Origin: Bacteroidaceae bacterium
GTDB lineage: Bacteria; Bacteroidota; Bacteroidia; Bacteroidales; Bacteroidaceae
Assembly: GCA_017503065.1 (NCBI GenBank)
Contig: JAFVTT010000046.1
Location: 1-47,711, forward strand
Direction of reading: 5' to 3'
DNA length: 47,711 nt
Shown: positions 10,001 through 18,642 of the stretch, piece by piece
Position numbering within the stretch: position 1 is the stretch's first letter
Layout: each line of letters begins with the position of its first letter
Program-made: the position numbers and the translations under genes
The notes under the pieces: generated by a model
What the model was told of the DNA's origin: nothing
Seen by the model: only the letters and a program-made list of their open reading frames with translations
Database searches by the model: none

Positions 10001-11857
10001 TCATTTTATCATTCCGACAGAACGCTTGACAAACTTGGTCAGTGCTTCGCCCGAGAGCATGCCGTTCTGCAGGAGGGCAAGGTCGATGAGTTGGCTTATG
10101 CGCTCATTGTTCTCGTTTTCCAGAAGTTCCTTTACAAGAGGAGAGTCGGTATTGAGAACCATATTGTACATGTCGGGCATCTCGGCATAGAACTGCATGC
10201 CGGGTTGCAAACGTGCCATGTCCTTCATGCGGCGCATGTACTCGCTCTGGGTGATGATGACAGGCAACTGTTCTTCGCCCATGGCTTGTGTCTGTATGGT
10301 GAATTCTACCTTCTCCATCTTGGGCAGGAGGTCCTTGAACTGGTTTTGCAACTTCTCTGCCTGCTCCTTGTCCAACTGCTCCTTCTCTGTGTCGTCGCGT
10401 TTGATGAGGTTGTCCACGGTGTCGGCATCCACACGGTTGAAGTGTGTCTTCTCCAGTTTCTGCTCCAACATGTTGATGAGTGGAGTGTCCAACTGGCCGT
10501 TCATCATCAGCACGCTATATCCCTTCTGCTTTGCCGCCTCAATGTATGTGTACTGGCTCTGTGCATCCTGGGCATAGAGGTAGACAAGTTGTCCGTCCTT
10601 GTCCGTCTGGCTGCTTTCCACCAGGGTCTTGTACTCGTCCAGAGTGAAGAACTTGCCGTCGGTGTCCTTGAGCAGGAAGAACTGCTTTGCCTTGTCGTAG
10701 AACTGATCTTCGCTGAGCATGCCATAGTCAATGAAGATGCTGATGTCGTCCCACTTCTCCTCAAACTCCTTGCGGTCGTTCTTGAAAATGCCGTTCAGAC
10801 GGTCGGCCACCTTCTTGGTGATGTACTGGCTTATCTTCTTGACGTTCTGGTCGCTCTGCAGATAACTGCGGCTCACGTTCAGGGGAATGTCAGGAGAATC
10901 GATGACACCATGCAGAAGGGTCAGGAATTCGGGTACGATGCCTTCCACCTGGTCGGTGACGAAGACCTGATTGCAGTACAACTGTATCTTGTTGCGCTGG
11001 ATGTCCAACTGGTTCTTTATCTTGGGGAAGTAGAGGATACCGGTGAGGTTGAAGGGGTAATCCACATTGAGGTGAATCCAGAACAGAGGTTCGTCGGCCA
11101 TGGGGTACAATTTGCGGTAGAACTCCTTGTAGTCCTCGTCCTTCAGTTCGCTGGGCTTGCGTGTCCACAGGGGTTCCGTGTCGTTGATGATATTGTCCTC
11201 CTGTGTGTCCACCATCTTCTTCTCCTCCTCGTTCCACTCGCTTTTCTTTCCAAAGGCAACGGGTACGGGCAGGAAGTGGCAATACTTCTTCAGCAGGCTT
11301 TCGATCTTGTGCTTCTCCAGGAATTCCTCGCAGTCCTCGCTGATGTGCATGATGATGTCAGTACCACGGCCATCCTTCCCCACTTCCTCCAGGGTGAATT
11401 CGGGACTTCCGTCGCACGACCATTTCTGTGCGGGTTCCTCGGCCTTGTAACTCTTTGTGATGATGTCCACGCGGTCGCTGACCATGAAACTTGAGTAGAA
11501 TCCCAGACCGAAGTGTCCGATAATCTGCGGAGCATCGTCCTTGTACTTGTCCAGGAAGTCGTTGGCTCCTGAGAAGGCAATCTGGTTGATGTACTTCTCT
11601 ATCTCCTCGGCCGTCATGCCGATACCGTTGTCGCTCACGGTAATGGTCTTGGCATCCTTGTCAATGCTTACGCTCACCTTCAGTTCGCCCAGTTCGCCCT
11701 GGAACTCACCCTTACCGGCAAGGGCTTTCAGTTTCTGTGTGGCATCTACGGCATTGCTCACTATCTCACGCAGGAAAATCTCGTGATCGCTGTACAGGAA
11801 CTTTTTGATTACGGGGAAGATGTTCTCTGTTGTTACCCCAATATTACCTTGTTTCAT
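10001..11857 (-). CDS. htpG: Chaperone HtpG (Hsp90)
   Basis: This 618-residue protein is the cytoplasmic ATP-dependent chaperone Hsp90. The start chosen is MKQGNIGVTTENIFP at 11857. The open frame continues 47 codons upstream, but that part (YSEYSENSDYSENSD) translates a simple repeat and is not family-like. The GHKL ATPase domain is at the N terminus with FLREIVSNAVDA (ATP-binding Asn, ~residue 35-50), DNGIGM (~75) and the GHFGLGFYSSFMV lid motif (~115). The middle and C-terminal dimerisation domains follow. It lies 222 bp downstream of clpC on the same strand; no clear promoter was recognised in that gap. Confidence 0.95.
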   Translation of the reverse strand: MKQGNIGVTTENIFPVIKKFLYSDHEIFLREIVSNAVDATQKLKALAGKGEFQGELGELKVSVSIDKDAKTITVSDNGIGMTAEEIEKYINQIAFSGANDFLDKYKDDAPQIIGHFGLGFYSSFMVSDRVDIITKSYKAEEPAQKWSCDGSPEFTLEEVGKDGRGTDIIMHISEDCEEFLEKHKIESLLKKYCHFLPVPVAFGKKSEWNEEEKKMVDTQEDNIINDTEPLWTRKPSELKDEDYKEFYRKLYPMADEPLFWIHLNVDYPFNLTGILYFPKIKNQLDIQRNKIQLYCNQVFVTDQVEGIVPEFLTLLHGVIDSPDIPLNVSRSYLQSDQNVKKISQYITKKVADRLNGIFKNDRKEFEEKWDDISIFIDYGMLSEDQFYDKAKQFFLLKDTDGKFFTLDEYKTLVESSQTDKDGQLVYLYAQDAQSQYTYIEAAKQKGYSVLMMNGQLDTPLINMLEQKLEKTHFNRVDADTVDNLIKRDDTEKEQLDKEQAEKLQNQFKDLLPKMEKVEFTIQTQAMGEEQLPVIITQSEYMRRMKDMARLQPGMQFYAEMPDMYNMVLNTDSPLVKELLENENNERISQLIDLALLQNGMLSGEALTKFVKRSVGMIK

Positions 11858-11904
11858 GTTATGTTGTATTACTTTTTTGTATGTTCGTTGTCTGATTATT
11901 AAGT

Positions 11905-11925
11905 AGAGGTGAGAGGTGAGAGGTG
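11905..11925. repeat. Three tandem copies of AGAGGTG
   Basis: The heptamer AGAGGTG occurs three times in perfect tandem (11905-11911, 11912-11918, 11919-11925) in the htpG upstream region. It is a simple repeat prone to length change. Confidence 0.85.
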
Positions 11926-11942
11926 AGCGGTCCTCTGGAAAG

Positions 11943-11987
11943 TCCGAGTTTTCCGAGTAATCTGAGTTTTCCGAATACTCCGAATAT
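11943..11987. repeat. Five tandem 9-bp units (TCCGAGTTT-like)
   Basis: Five consecutive 9-bp units run without gaps: TCCGAGTTT, TCCGAGTAA, TCTGAGTTT, TCCGAATAC, TCCGAATAT. The array sits in the clpC-htpG gap and explains the spurious Ser/Glu/Tyr-rich upstream extension of the htpG frame. Confidence 0.85.
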
Positions 11988-12019
11988 TGGTCCCTCACCT
12001 TTCCGCTTTCCTTTTCTTT

Positions 12020-12066
12020 GTCCCCCTGGGGGACGAGCGAAGCGGAGGGGGGTATGATGTACCCCC
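12020..12066 (-). terminator. Double G/C-rich hairpin after clpC
   Basis: Just past the clpC stop there are two adjacent perfect inverted repeats: TACCCCC/GGGGGTA (12048-12066) and the palindrome GTCCCCCTGGGGGAC (12020-12034). They are joined by a segment (CGAGCGAAGCG) that can fold on itself. No T run follows, so it may be an intergenic repeat element or a transcript-end stabiliser as much as a terminator. Confidence 0.5.
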
Positions 12067-12079
12067 GTTTCTCGTTCTC

Positions 12080-14548
12080 CTACAACCTTATCACCTTGTC
12101 TTCGCCTATCCCCTCGGGGTGTTCTGCCAACAGCATCTCGCATATCGGGTCTTCGATGATGCGCTGTATGGCACGGCGCAGGGGGCGTGCTCCGTATTGC
12201 ACGTCATAGCCCTCGGTGGCTATCTTTCCGATGGTGTCTTCCGAGAGTTCCAGAGTATAGCCCATCTCGGCAATGCGACGCAACAAGGGTTTCAGTTCTA
12301 TGTCTGCAATGCGTCGGATGTCCTCACGCGAGAGTTGGTCGAAGTATACTATATCGTCCAGACGGTTCAGGAACTCCGGTGCGAACTGTTTCTTCAGTGC
12401 CTTCTCCACGATGGATCTTGTCTGCTGTTTCCTGTCCTCGTCGGTGGCGCGGTTCTGGAAACCGATGCCTGTGCCGAAGTCCTTTATCTGCCGGGTGCCG
12501 GAGTTGCTGGTCATTATGATGACGGTGTTGCGGAAGTCTATTGTCGTACCGTTGCCGTCTGTCAGCCTTCCTTCGTCCATCACCTGCAGGAGTATGTTGA
12601 ACACATCGGGATGTGCCTTTTCTATCTCGTCCAGAAGCACTATAGAATAGGGCTTGCGCCTTACACGCTCGGTCAGTTGGCCGCCCTCCTCGTAGCCCAC
12701 ATAGCCCGGAGGCGCACCCATCATCCGGCTTACGGTGTGCTTCTCGCCATACTCGCTCATGTCTATGCGTATCAGCGATGCCTTGCTGCCGAACATCTCC
12801 ACGGCCAGGCGCTTTGTCAGGTAGGTCTTGCCCACACCCGTGGGACCTACAAACAGGAAGGTGCCTATGGGACGGTTGGGGTCTTTCAGGCCCACACGGC
12901 TACGCTGTATGGCACGTGCCACTTTCTGCACCGCCTCGTCCTGTCCTACCACGCTCTCCTGCAGGTTCTTCTGCAACTGGCGCAACCGGGTGTTTTCCTC
13001 GTCGCCTATGCGGTGGGCCGGTATGCCGGTCATTATGCTCACCACCTGTGCCACGGTTTCTGCCGTAACCTGTGTGCGGTTCTGCTCCTGCTCCTCCACC
13101 CATGCACGCTGGAGTTGTTCCAGTTGTTCGGACTTCATCTGGAGTTCGTCGCGGAGGTCGGCCGCCGCTTCATAGTTCTGCGACTTGATGGCCAAGTTCT
13201 TCCGCTCCTCTATGTCGCGCAATTCCGTCTCCAGATTGTCTATCTCCATATTGGCGGGGATGTTGAATATGTGCATGCGCGCACCGCTCTCGTCCATGGC
13301 GTCTATGGCCTTGTCGGGGAAGGAGCGGTCGCTGACATATCTCTGGGTCAGCCTTACACATGCGTCCAGTGCCTCGTCGGTGTACTCTACCTTGTGGTGC
13401 TTTTCGTAGGCAGGTCTCAGGCGATGCAGTATCTGCAGGGTTTCCTCTGCGGTGGATTGTGCCACTATGATTTTCTGGAAACGTCTGTCCAGTGCACCGT
13501 CCTTTTCTATGGTCTTGCGGAACTCGTCTATCGTCGTTGCGCCTATGCACTGCATTTGTCCGCGAGCCAAAGCCGGCTTCAGCATGTTGGCGGCATCCAT
13601 ACTGCCCTGCGAACCTCCGGCACCGATTATGGTGTGTATCTCGTCTATGTATATGATGACATCAGGGTTGTTTTCAAGTTCCAGGAGGAGATTGCGCACA
13701 CGTTCTTCAAATTGTCCCCTGAACTTCGTGCCGGCCACCATGCTGGCCATGTCAAGCGTCAGTATGCGCTTGCCCCAGAGTTGGCGTGCCACCTTGCGCT
13801 CCACTATCCTCTGTGCCAGTCCCTCTACTATGGCGCTCTTTCCCACACCGGGTTCGCCGATGAGGATGGGATTGTTCTTCTTCCTGCGCGACAGGATCTG
13901 GGCAACACGCTCCATCTCCTTCTCTCGTCCTACCACGGGATCCAGTTCGCCCTTGCGTGCCTTTGCCGTCAGGTCGGTGCAGAAATTGTCCAGAACGGGA
14001 GTCCCGCTCTTTGCCGGCTTCTTCTTGGTCAGTGTCGGGGAGTCGTTCTCTATGGAACCGCTTGTTTCAAAGCCATCCTCTCCGTTCTCTGCATCCTCCT
14101 CGTCCATCTGGCTGTATCCGCTCTTCACGTCACCATATATATTTTCGCGCGTAAGGCCGTGCTCCTCCAGAAGTTGCTGTATGGGACTGCCCTGGTCCTT
14201 GAGCATAGCCTTGAGCAGATGCTCCGTATCCACCTCCTCGGAATGTTGGGCACGCGCCTCCAGTACGCTCAGACGCATCAGCCTTGTTGCATCGCGGTTC
14301 AGTTCCATGCTGTTCCTGTCCGGCACCACAGCAACCTTCTTTTCCCTCGCCACCTTCTCCAGGTGTCTTTTCAGCGAAAGCAAGTCGGGCTGTACCTTAT
14401 GCATCATGCGTGTAGCCTTACTGACATTTTGTCTCAAAATCCCCAGCAACAGATGTTCGGGTGACACATTGTCACATTCCGTCCTTTCCGCCTCTTCTCT
14501 GGAGAAGTTGAAAACCGATGCCATATCGTTAGAGAACTTGTTGTCCAT
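12080..14548 (-). CDS. clpC: AAA+ unfoldase ClpC (ATP-dependent Clp protease ATP-binding subunit)
   Basis: This 822-residue protein is a two-ring AAA+ unfoldase of the ClpC type, which feeds substrates to the ClpP protease. The N-terminal double Clp-N repeat covers ~1-145. AAA1 has GEPGVGKS and the Walker B IIYIDEIHT. A short middle domain carries the UVR-like motif SQNYEAAADLRDEL, which marks ClpC rather than the long coiled M-domain of ClpB. AAA2 has GPTGVGKT and LLDEIEKAHPDV. The loop GTGIGFQN contains the IGF tripeptide used to dock on ClpP. The length matches ClpC. A sigma-54-like promoter lies upstream. Confidence 0.92.
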   Translation of the reverse strand: MDNKFSNDMASVFNFSREEAERTECDNVSPEHLLLGILRQNVSKATRMMHKVQPDLLSLKRHLEKVAREKKVAVVPDRNSMELNRDATRLMRLSVLEARAQHSEEVDTEHLLKAMLKDQGSPIQQLLEEHGLTRENIYGDVKSGYSQMDEEDAENGEDGFETSGSIENDSPTLTKKKPAKSGTPVLDNFCTDLTAKARKGELDPVVGREKEMERVAQILSRRKKNNPILIGEPGVGKSAIVEGLAQRIVERKVARQLWGKRILTLDMASMVAGTKFRGQFEERVRNLLLELENNPDVIIYIDEIHTIIGAGGSQGSMDAANMLKPALARGQMQCIGATTIDEFRKTIEKDGALDRRFQKIIVAQSTAEETLQILHRLRPAYEKHHKVEYTDEALDACVRLTQRYVSDRSFPDKAIDAMDESGARMHIFNIPANMEIDNLETELRDIEERKNLAIKSQNYEAAADLRDELQMKSEQLEQLQRAWVEEQEQNRTQVTAETVAQVVSIMTGIPAHRIGDEENTRLRQLQKNLQESVVGQDEAVQKVARAIQRSRVGLKDPNRPIGTFLFVGPTGVGKTYLTKRLAVEMFGSKASLIRIDMSEYGEKHTVSRMMGAPPGYVGYEEGGQLTERVRRKPYSIVLLDEIEKAHPDVFNILLQVMDEGRLTDGNGTTIDFRNTVIIMTSNSGTRQIKDFGTGIGFQNRATDEDRKQQTRSIVEKALKKQFAPEFLNRLDDIVYFDQLSREDIRRIADIELKPLLRRIAEMGYTLELSEDTIGKIATEGYDVQYGARPLRRAIQRIIEDPICEMLLAEHPEGIGEDKVIRL

Positions 14549-14614
14549 ATCTTGTAAATTCGTGATATGTGGCTATTCTGCATATTCTTCAGCCACATGG
14601 TTACGTATATACTT

Positions 14615-14632
14615 GTGCAAAGTTCATGCCAA
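14615..14632 (-). promoter_or_regulatory. Sigma-54-like promoter before clpC
   Basis: On the minus strand TTGGCATG-AACT-TTGCA matches the -24/-12 consensus TTGGCACG-N4-TTGCW with one mismatch, and GG and GC (14630-14629 and 14618-14617) are exactly 10 nt apart. Transcription would start near 14605, giving a ~57-nt leader. The overlapping GAACTTTG could instead be a poor housekeeping -7 box. Confidence 0.5.
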
Positions 14633-14796
14633 AACTCCACAAATCAACAAATGTAATAATTATTATAAGTTGTTTCAGTTTCTTCACTAGAGTACCAGAG
14701 TTCCACCATGGAAGTACCGCCTATGTCACTATACATAATATTGCAAGAAGTGCAGAAAAATAGTCTACCCTATGAAAGATTCTCAATTATTTTTCC

Positions 14797-14804
14797 TAAA
14801 TTTG
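14797..14804 (+). promoter_or_regulatory. -7 element of the fucose operon promoter
   Basis: TAAATTTG matches TAnnTTTG and places transcription start ~50 nt before the fucI ATG. No TTTG -33 box is present 19-21 bp upstream, which suggests an activated promoter. The 311-bp clpC-fucI gap holds no gene. No repressor or activator gene is adjacent. Confidence 0.5.
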
Positions 14805-14859
14805 TTACGCGAATAGCATAAAAACATACAAGAATACAAACCTAAACAAACTTAACACT

Positions 14860-16635
14860 ATGAGCAAGTATCCAAAAATTGGCATCCGCCCCACCATCGA
14901 CGGTCGTCAGGGCGGTGTTCGCGAGAGTCTTGAGGAAAAGACAATGAATCTGGCAAAGGCTGTTGCCGAACTTATCTCCGCTAATGTGAAGCATGCCGAC
15001 GGTACTCCCGTGGAGTGCGTGATTGCTGACGGCACCATCGGCCGTGTGGCCGAGACCGCAGCATGCCAGGCCAAGTTCGAGCGCGAGGGCGTGGGTGCAA
15101 CCATTTCCGTTACGTCCTGCTGGTGCTATGGTTCTGAGACAATGGACATGCATCCCCACTGGCCCAAGGCAGTATGGGGTTTCAACGGTACAGAACGTCC
15201 CGGCGCCGTGTATCTGGCAGCCGTACTGGCAGGCCATGCACAGAAGGGTCTGCCCGCATTCGGCATCTATGGCCATGACGTTCAGGACCTGGCAGACAAC
15301 AGCATCCCCGAGGACGTAGCAGAGAAGATCCTGCGCTGGGCACGCGCCGCTCTGGCCGTTGCCACCATGCGTGGCGAGAGTTATCTGTCAGTAGGTAGCC
15401 AGTGCATGGGTATTGCAGGCAGTATCGTTGACCAGAACTTCTTCCAGGAATATCTGGGCATGCGCAACGAGAGCGTGGACGAGACCGAAATCCTGCGCCG
15501 CATGGAAGAAGGCATCTATGACCACGAGGAGTACGCCAAGGCAATGGCATGGACAGAGAAATACTGTAAGGTGAACGAGGGTTGGGACAAGAACCGTCCC
15601 GAGAAGCAGAAGGACCGTGCCGGCAAGGATGCCGACTGGGAATTCGTAGTGAAGATGACCCTCATCGTGCGCGACCTGATGCTCGGCAACCCCAAACTCC
15701 GCGAAATGGGCTTCAAGGAAGAGGCTATTGGCCACAATGCCATAGCAGCAGGTTTCCAGGGCCAGCGCCAGTGGACCGACTGGAAGCCCAACGGTGACTT
15801 CACCGAGGCTCTGCTTTGCAGCACATTCGACTGGAACGGTATCCGCGAGGCATACGTAGTTGCCACCGAGAACGATGCATGCAACGCCGTGGCAATGCTC
15901 TTCGGCAAGTTGCTGACCGGTTGCGGACAGATGTTCTCCGACGTGCGTACATACTGGAGCCCCAAGGCCGTAAAGCGCGTAACAGGCAAGGAACTGACAG
16001 GTCTGGCTTCCGGCGGTATGATTCACCTCATCAACTCAGGCGCCACCACCCTGGACGCTACAGGTGCCAGCACCAATGCCGCAGGCGAACCCTGCATGAA
16101 GCCCACTTGGGAAATGACCGACGCCGATGCCGAGGCTTGTCTGAAGAACACCAACTGGATGCCTGCCGACCGCGACTACTTCCGTGGCGGTGGTTTCTCT
16201 TCCAACTTCCTGTCAAAGGGCGGCATGCCCGTTACCATGTCTCGTCTGAACCTCATCAAGGGTCTTGGCCCCGTCCTGCAGATTGCAGAGGGATGGACAG
16301 CCGACGTGGATCCCGAGATACACGAGGTGCTGAACATGCGTACCGACCCCACATGGCCCACAACATGGTTCGTGCCCCGTCTGGACGAGACAAAGGCTCC
16401 CTTCAAGGACGTTTACTCCGTAATGAACAACTGGGGTGCCAACCACGGTGCCATCAGTTACGGACACATCGGTGCCGACCTCATCACCCTGGCTTCAATG
16501 CTCCGCATCCCCGTGTGCATGCACAATGTGCCCGAGGAGAACATCTTCCGTCCCGCCGCATGGAACGCATTCGGTATGGACAAGGAGGGTGCTGACTACA
16601 GAGCATGCCAGAACTACGGTCCCATCTACAAGTAA
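14860..16635 (+). CDS. fucI: L-fucose isomerase
   Basis: This 591-residue cytoplasmic enzyme converts L-fucose to L-fuculose with Mn2+. It has the same length as E. coli FucI. The metal ligands fall at the same or adjacent positions: E337 (ATENDA), D361 (MFSDVRTY) and H529 ([10 protein letters not shown]528 in E. coli). It opens a six-gene fucose operon. A 13-bp intercistronic stem lies between it and fucO. Strong use of C-ending codons suggests high expression. Confidence 0.96.
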   Translation: MSKYPKIGIRPTIDGRQGGVRESLEEKTMNLAKAVAELISANVKHADGTPVECVIADGTIGRVAETAACQAKFEREGVGATISVTSCWCYGSETMDMHPHWPKAVWGFNGTERPGAVYLAAVLAGHAQKGLPAFGIYGHDVQDLADNSIPEDVAEKILRWARAALAVATMRGESYLSVGSQCMGIAGSIVDQNFFQEYLGMRNESVDETEILRRMEEGIYDHEEYAKAMAWTEKYCKVNEGWDKNRPEKQKDRAGKDADWEFVVKMTLIVRDLMLGNPKLREMGFKEEAIGHNAIAAGFQGQRQWTDWKPNGDFTEALLCSTFDWNGIREAYVVATENDACNAVAMLFGKLLTGCGQMFSDVRTYWSPKAVKRVTGKELTGLASGGMIHLINSGATTLDATGASTNAAGEPCMKPTWEMTDADAEACLKNTNWMPADRDYFRGGGFSSNFLSKGGMPVTMSRLNLIKGLGPVLQIAEGWTADVDPEIHEVLNMRTDPTWPTTWFVPRLDETKAPFKDVYSVMNNWGANHGAISYGHIGADLITLASMLRIPVCMHNVPEENIFRPAAWNAFGMDKEGADYRACQNYGPIYK

Positions 16636-16651
16636 GGCATAACATCCAACA

Positions 16652-16689
16652 GGGTTAGAAAGGAGAGACAGACTTTTCCTTTCTAACCC
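16652..16689 (+). other. Strong intercistronic stem-loop fucI-fucO
   Basis: GGGTTAGAAAGGA (16652-16664) and TCCTTTCTAACCC (16677-16689) form a perfect 13-bp stem with a 12-nt loop in the 84-bp gap. It may stabilise the fucI message or partly terminate transcription, giving more isomerase than downstream enzymes. The following bases (TTCTACATTTA) are a weak T tract. Confidence 0.65.
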
Positions 16690-16719
16690 TTCTACATTTA
16701 CCTTATATATCTTAATACA

Positions 16720-17874
16720 ATGATAAACCGCTTTATACTGAACGAAGTTTCATACTTTGGCCCCGGTGCACGCGAAGTGCTCCCACAGGAAATATCCCGC
16801 ATGGGCTACAAGAAGGCATTCGTTGCCACAGACAAGGACCTGATCAAGTTCGGCGTTGCCGACAAGGTGCTGAAGGTTCTGGAAAATGCAGGCATCCCAT
16901 ACGAGGTGTTCAGCGAAATCAAGCCCAACCCCACCGTGTCCAACGTGAAGGCCGGTGTTGAGGCATTTGCCAAGTCTGGCGCCGACTTCATCATAGCCAT
17001 CGGCGGAGGTTCCTCCATGGATACCGCCAAGGCCGTGGGCATAATAACCAACAACCCCGAGTTTGCCGATGTGGTTTCGCTGGAAGGCGTGGCTGACACA
17101 AAGAAAAAGTCCGTGCCCATCATAGCACTGCCCACCACGGCCGGTACGGCTGCCGAGGTGACCATCAACTACGTCATCACCGACGAGGAGAACGAGAAGA
17201 AGATGGTTTGCGTGGATCCCAACGACATCCCCGTGATGGCCATTGTGGACGCCGAACTGATGTACACCCTACCCCGCGGCCTGACCGCAGCCACCGGTAT
17301 GGATGCCCTTACACATGCCATTGAGGGTCTCATCACCAAGGGTGCATGGGAAATGAGCGACATGTTCGAACTGAAGGCCATAGAAATGATAGCACGCTAT
17401 CTGGAGACTGCCGTGAACGAACCGCAGAACGCAGAGGCACGCAACGGCATGGCCGTGGCACAGTACATTGCCGGCATGGCCTTCTCCAACGTGGGTCTTG
17501 GCGTGGTACACGGCATGGCACACCCTCTGGGCGCCATCTTCGACATACCCCACGGTGTGGCAAATGCCCTGCTTCTGCCCACGGTGATGGAGTTCAACAT
17601 GCCTGCCGCCATAGACAAGTACGTGCAGATTGCCAAGGCAATGAATGTTTACTCGGCAGGCATGAGCAATGAGGAGGCAGCAGAGGCAGCCGTAGAGGCC
17701 GTTCGCCAATTGTCCATCCGTGTGGGTATTCCCCAGCATCTTGCCGAACTGGGCATCAAGGCCGAAGACCTGGACAAACTTGCCACGGCAGCGGCGGCAG
17801 ACGTCTGCACACCCGGCAACCCACGTTTCGTCGACAAAGAGATAATCCAGAGACTTTACGAGAAAGTTCTCTAA
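16720..17874 (+). CDS. fucO: Lactaldehyde reductase (1,2-propanediol oxidoreductase)
   Basis: This 384-residue group III iron-dependent alcohol dehydrogenase reduces L-lactaldehyde, the product of fuculose-1-phosphate cleavage, to L-1,2-propanediol with NADH. The nucleotide loop GGGS is at 96-99. The iron ligands are D195, H199 (GMDALTHA), H264 (VVHGMAHP) and H278 (DIPHGVAN), close to D196/H200/H263/H277 of E. coli FucO. Its presence implies that fucose can be fermented with propanediol as a product. It is the second gene of the operon and is followed by fucA after 36 bp. Confidence 0.94.
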   Translation: MINRFILNEVSYFGPGAREVLPQEISRMGYKKAFVATDKDLIKFGVADKVLKVLENAGIPYEVFSEIKPNPTVSNVKAGVEAFAKSGADFIIAIGGGSSMDTAKAVGIITNNPEFADVVSLEGVADTKKKSVPIIALPTTAGTAAEVTINYVITDEENEKKMVCVDPNDIPVMAIVDAELMYTLPRGLTAATGMDALTHAIEGLITKGAWEMSDMFELKAIEMIARYLETAVNEPQNAEARNGMAVAQYIAGMAFSNVGLGVVHGMAHPLGAIFDIPHGVANALLLPTVMEFNMPAAIDKYVQIAKAMNVYSAGMSNEEAAEAAVEAVRQLSIRVGIPQHLAELGIKAEDLDKLATAAAADVCTPGNPRFVDKEIIQRLYEKVL

Positions 17875-17910
17875 TCCATACCTTATTTATAATAATAAAA
17901 GAAAAGAATC

Positions 17911-18558
17911 ATGATTACAAATCTTCATATAGAGGAATTCATCAAGCAGGCACACCGTGTGGGCGATGCCGGACTTACAGTTTGCAGTAGCGGCAACCTT
18001 TCATGGCGCCTGGGCGACGAGGCCCTTGTGTCAGGTACAGGTTCATGGGTTCCCACCCTGCAGAAGGAGAAGGTCTCCCAGTGTGTAGTTGCCACCGGCG
18101 AGGTGCTGAACGGTGTGAAGCCTTCCATGGAAAGCGGTTTCCACCTGGGCGTATTGCGTGCACGTCCCGACGTGAATGTAGTGCTGCACTTCCAGTCTCC
18201 CTATGCCACCGCAGTGTCTTGCATGAAGAAGAAGCCCGAGAACTTCAACGTAACCGCCGAGGTACCCTGCCATGTAGGTCGCGAGATACCAGTAATACCT
18301 TATTTAAGACCAGGTTCACCCGAATTGGCGAAAGCAGTAGTTGAAGCAATGCAGGACCACAACTCCATCCTGCTCACCAATCACGGACAGGTGGTTTGCG
18401 GCAAGGATTTCGACCAGGCTTTCGAACGGGCGATGTTCTTTGAGATGGCATGCCGCATCATCGTACAGACTGGTGGCGACTACTCCGTGCTCACACCTCA
18501 GGAGATAGAGGACCTGGACATCTACGTTCTGGGCAAGAAGACTCCCCTGCAACAGTAA
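17911..18558 (+). CDS. fucA: L-fuculose-1-phosphate aldolase (class II aldolase/adducin family)
   Basis: This 215-residue zinc aldolase splits L-fuculose-1-phosphate into dihydroxyacetone phosphate and L-lactaldehyde. It has exactly the length of E. coli FucA. The N-terminal SSGNLSWR and SGTGSWVP loops bind phosphate. The general acid is probably E74 (SMESGFH). The zinc site differs from the textbook one: the usual HxH motif reads H93-F-Q95, so one His ligand is replaced by Gln, while the third ligand H158 (TNHGQV) is kept. The same change may be common in Bacteroidales relatives. fucA lies between fucO and the kinase gene. Confidence 0.9.
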   Translation: MITNLHIEEFIKQAHRVGDAGLTVCSSGNLSWRLGDEALVSGTGSWVPTLQKEKVSQCVVATGEVLNGVKPSMESGFHLGVLRARPDVNVVLHFQSPYATAVSCMKKKPENFNVTAEVPCHVGREIPVIPYLRPGSPELAKAVVEAMQDHNSILLTNHGQVVCGKDFDQAFERAMFFEMACRIIVQTGGDYSVLTPQEIEDLDIYVLGKKTPLQQ

Positions 18559-18575
18559 TCAACCAAGAATGCAAC

Positions 18576-18616
18576 GGATGGAAATGCCTATGGCCGGGCG
18601 CCGGGTGTTTTCATCC
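18576..18616 (+). other. Imperfect stem-loop between fucA and kinase gene
   Basis: GGATGGAAA (18576-18584) pairs imperfectly with TTTTCATCC (18608-18616) around a G+C-rich loop containing GGCGCC. It lies in an 84-bp gap in an otherwise tight operon. It may tune downstream expression or protect the upstream message. Confidence 0.35.
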
Positions 18617-18642
18617 TTTGCCTTTAAATAAGACTAAACAAC

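Noticed and set aside
10091..11494. 467-codon plus-strand frame opposite htpG
   Set aside because: Shadow of htpG: Leu/Val/His-rich translation without any family motif.
11858..11998. 47-residue N-terminal extension of HtpG
   Set aside because: Encoded by the 9-bp and 7-bp repeats; Hsp90 homology begins at MKQGNIGV.
11859..12143. 94-codon minus-strand frame after clpC
   Set aside because: Made of tandem repeats and the tail of clpC in another frame, with no protein-like features.
12080..14548. ClpB disaggregase
   Set aside because: It has a short UVR-bearing middle region and an IGF loop for ClpP, not the long coiled M-domain of ClpB.
11987..14690. Very long plus-strand frames (825 and 412 codons) opposite clpC
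   Set aside because: They are antisense to a clear AAA+ protein; the translation is Leu/His/Tyr-rich or Ser/Arg-rich with no domain and reflects codon bias of clpC.
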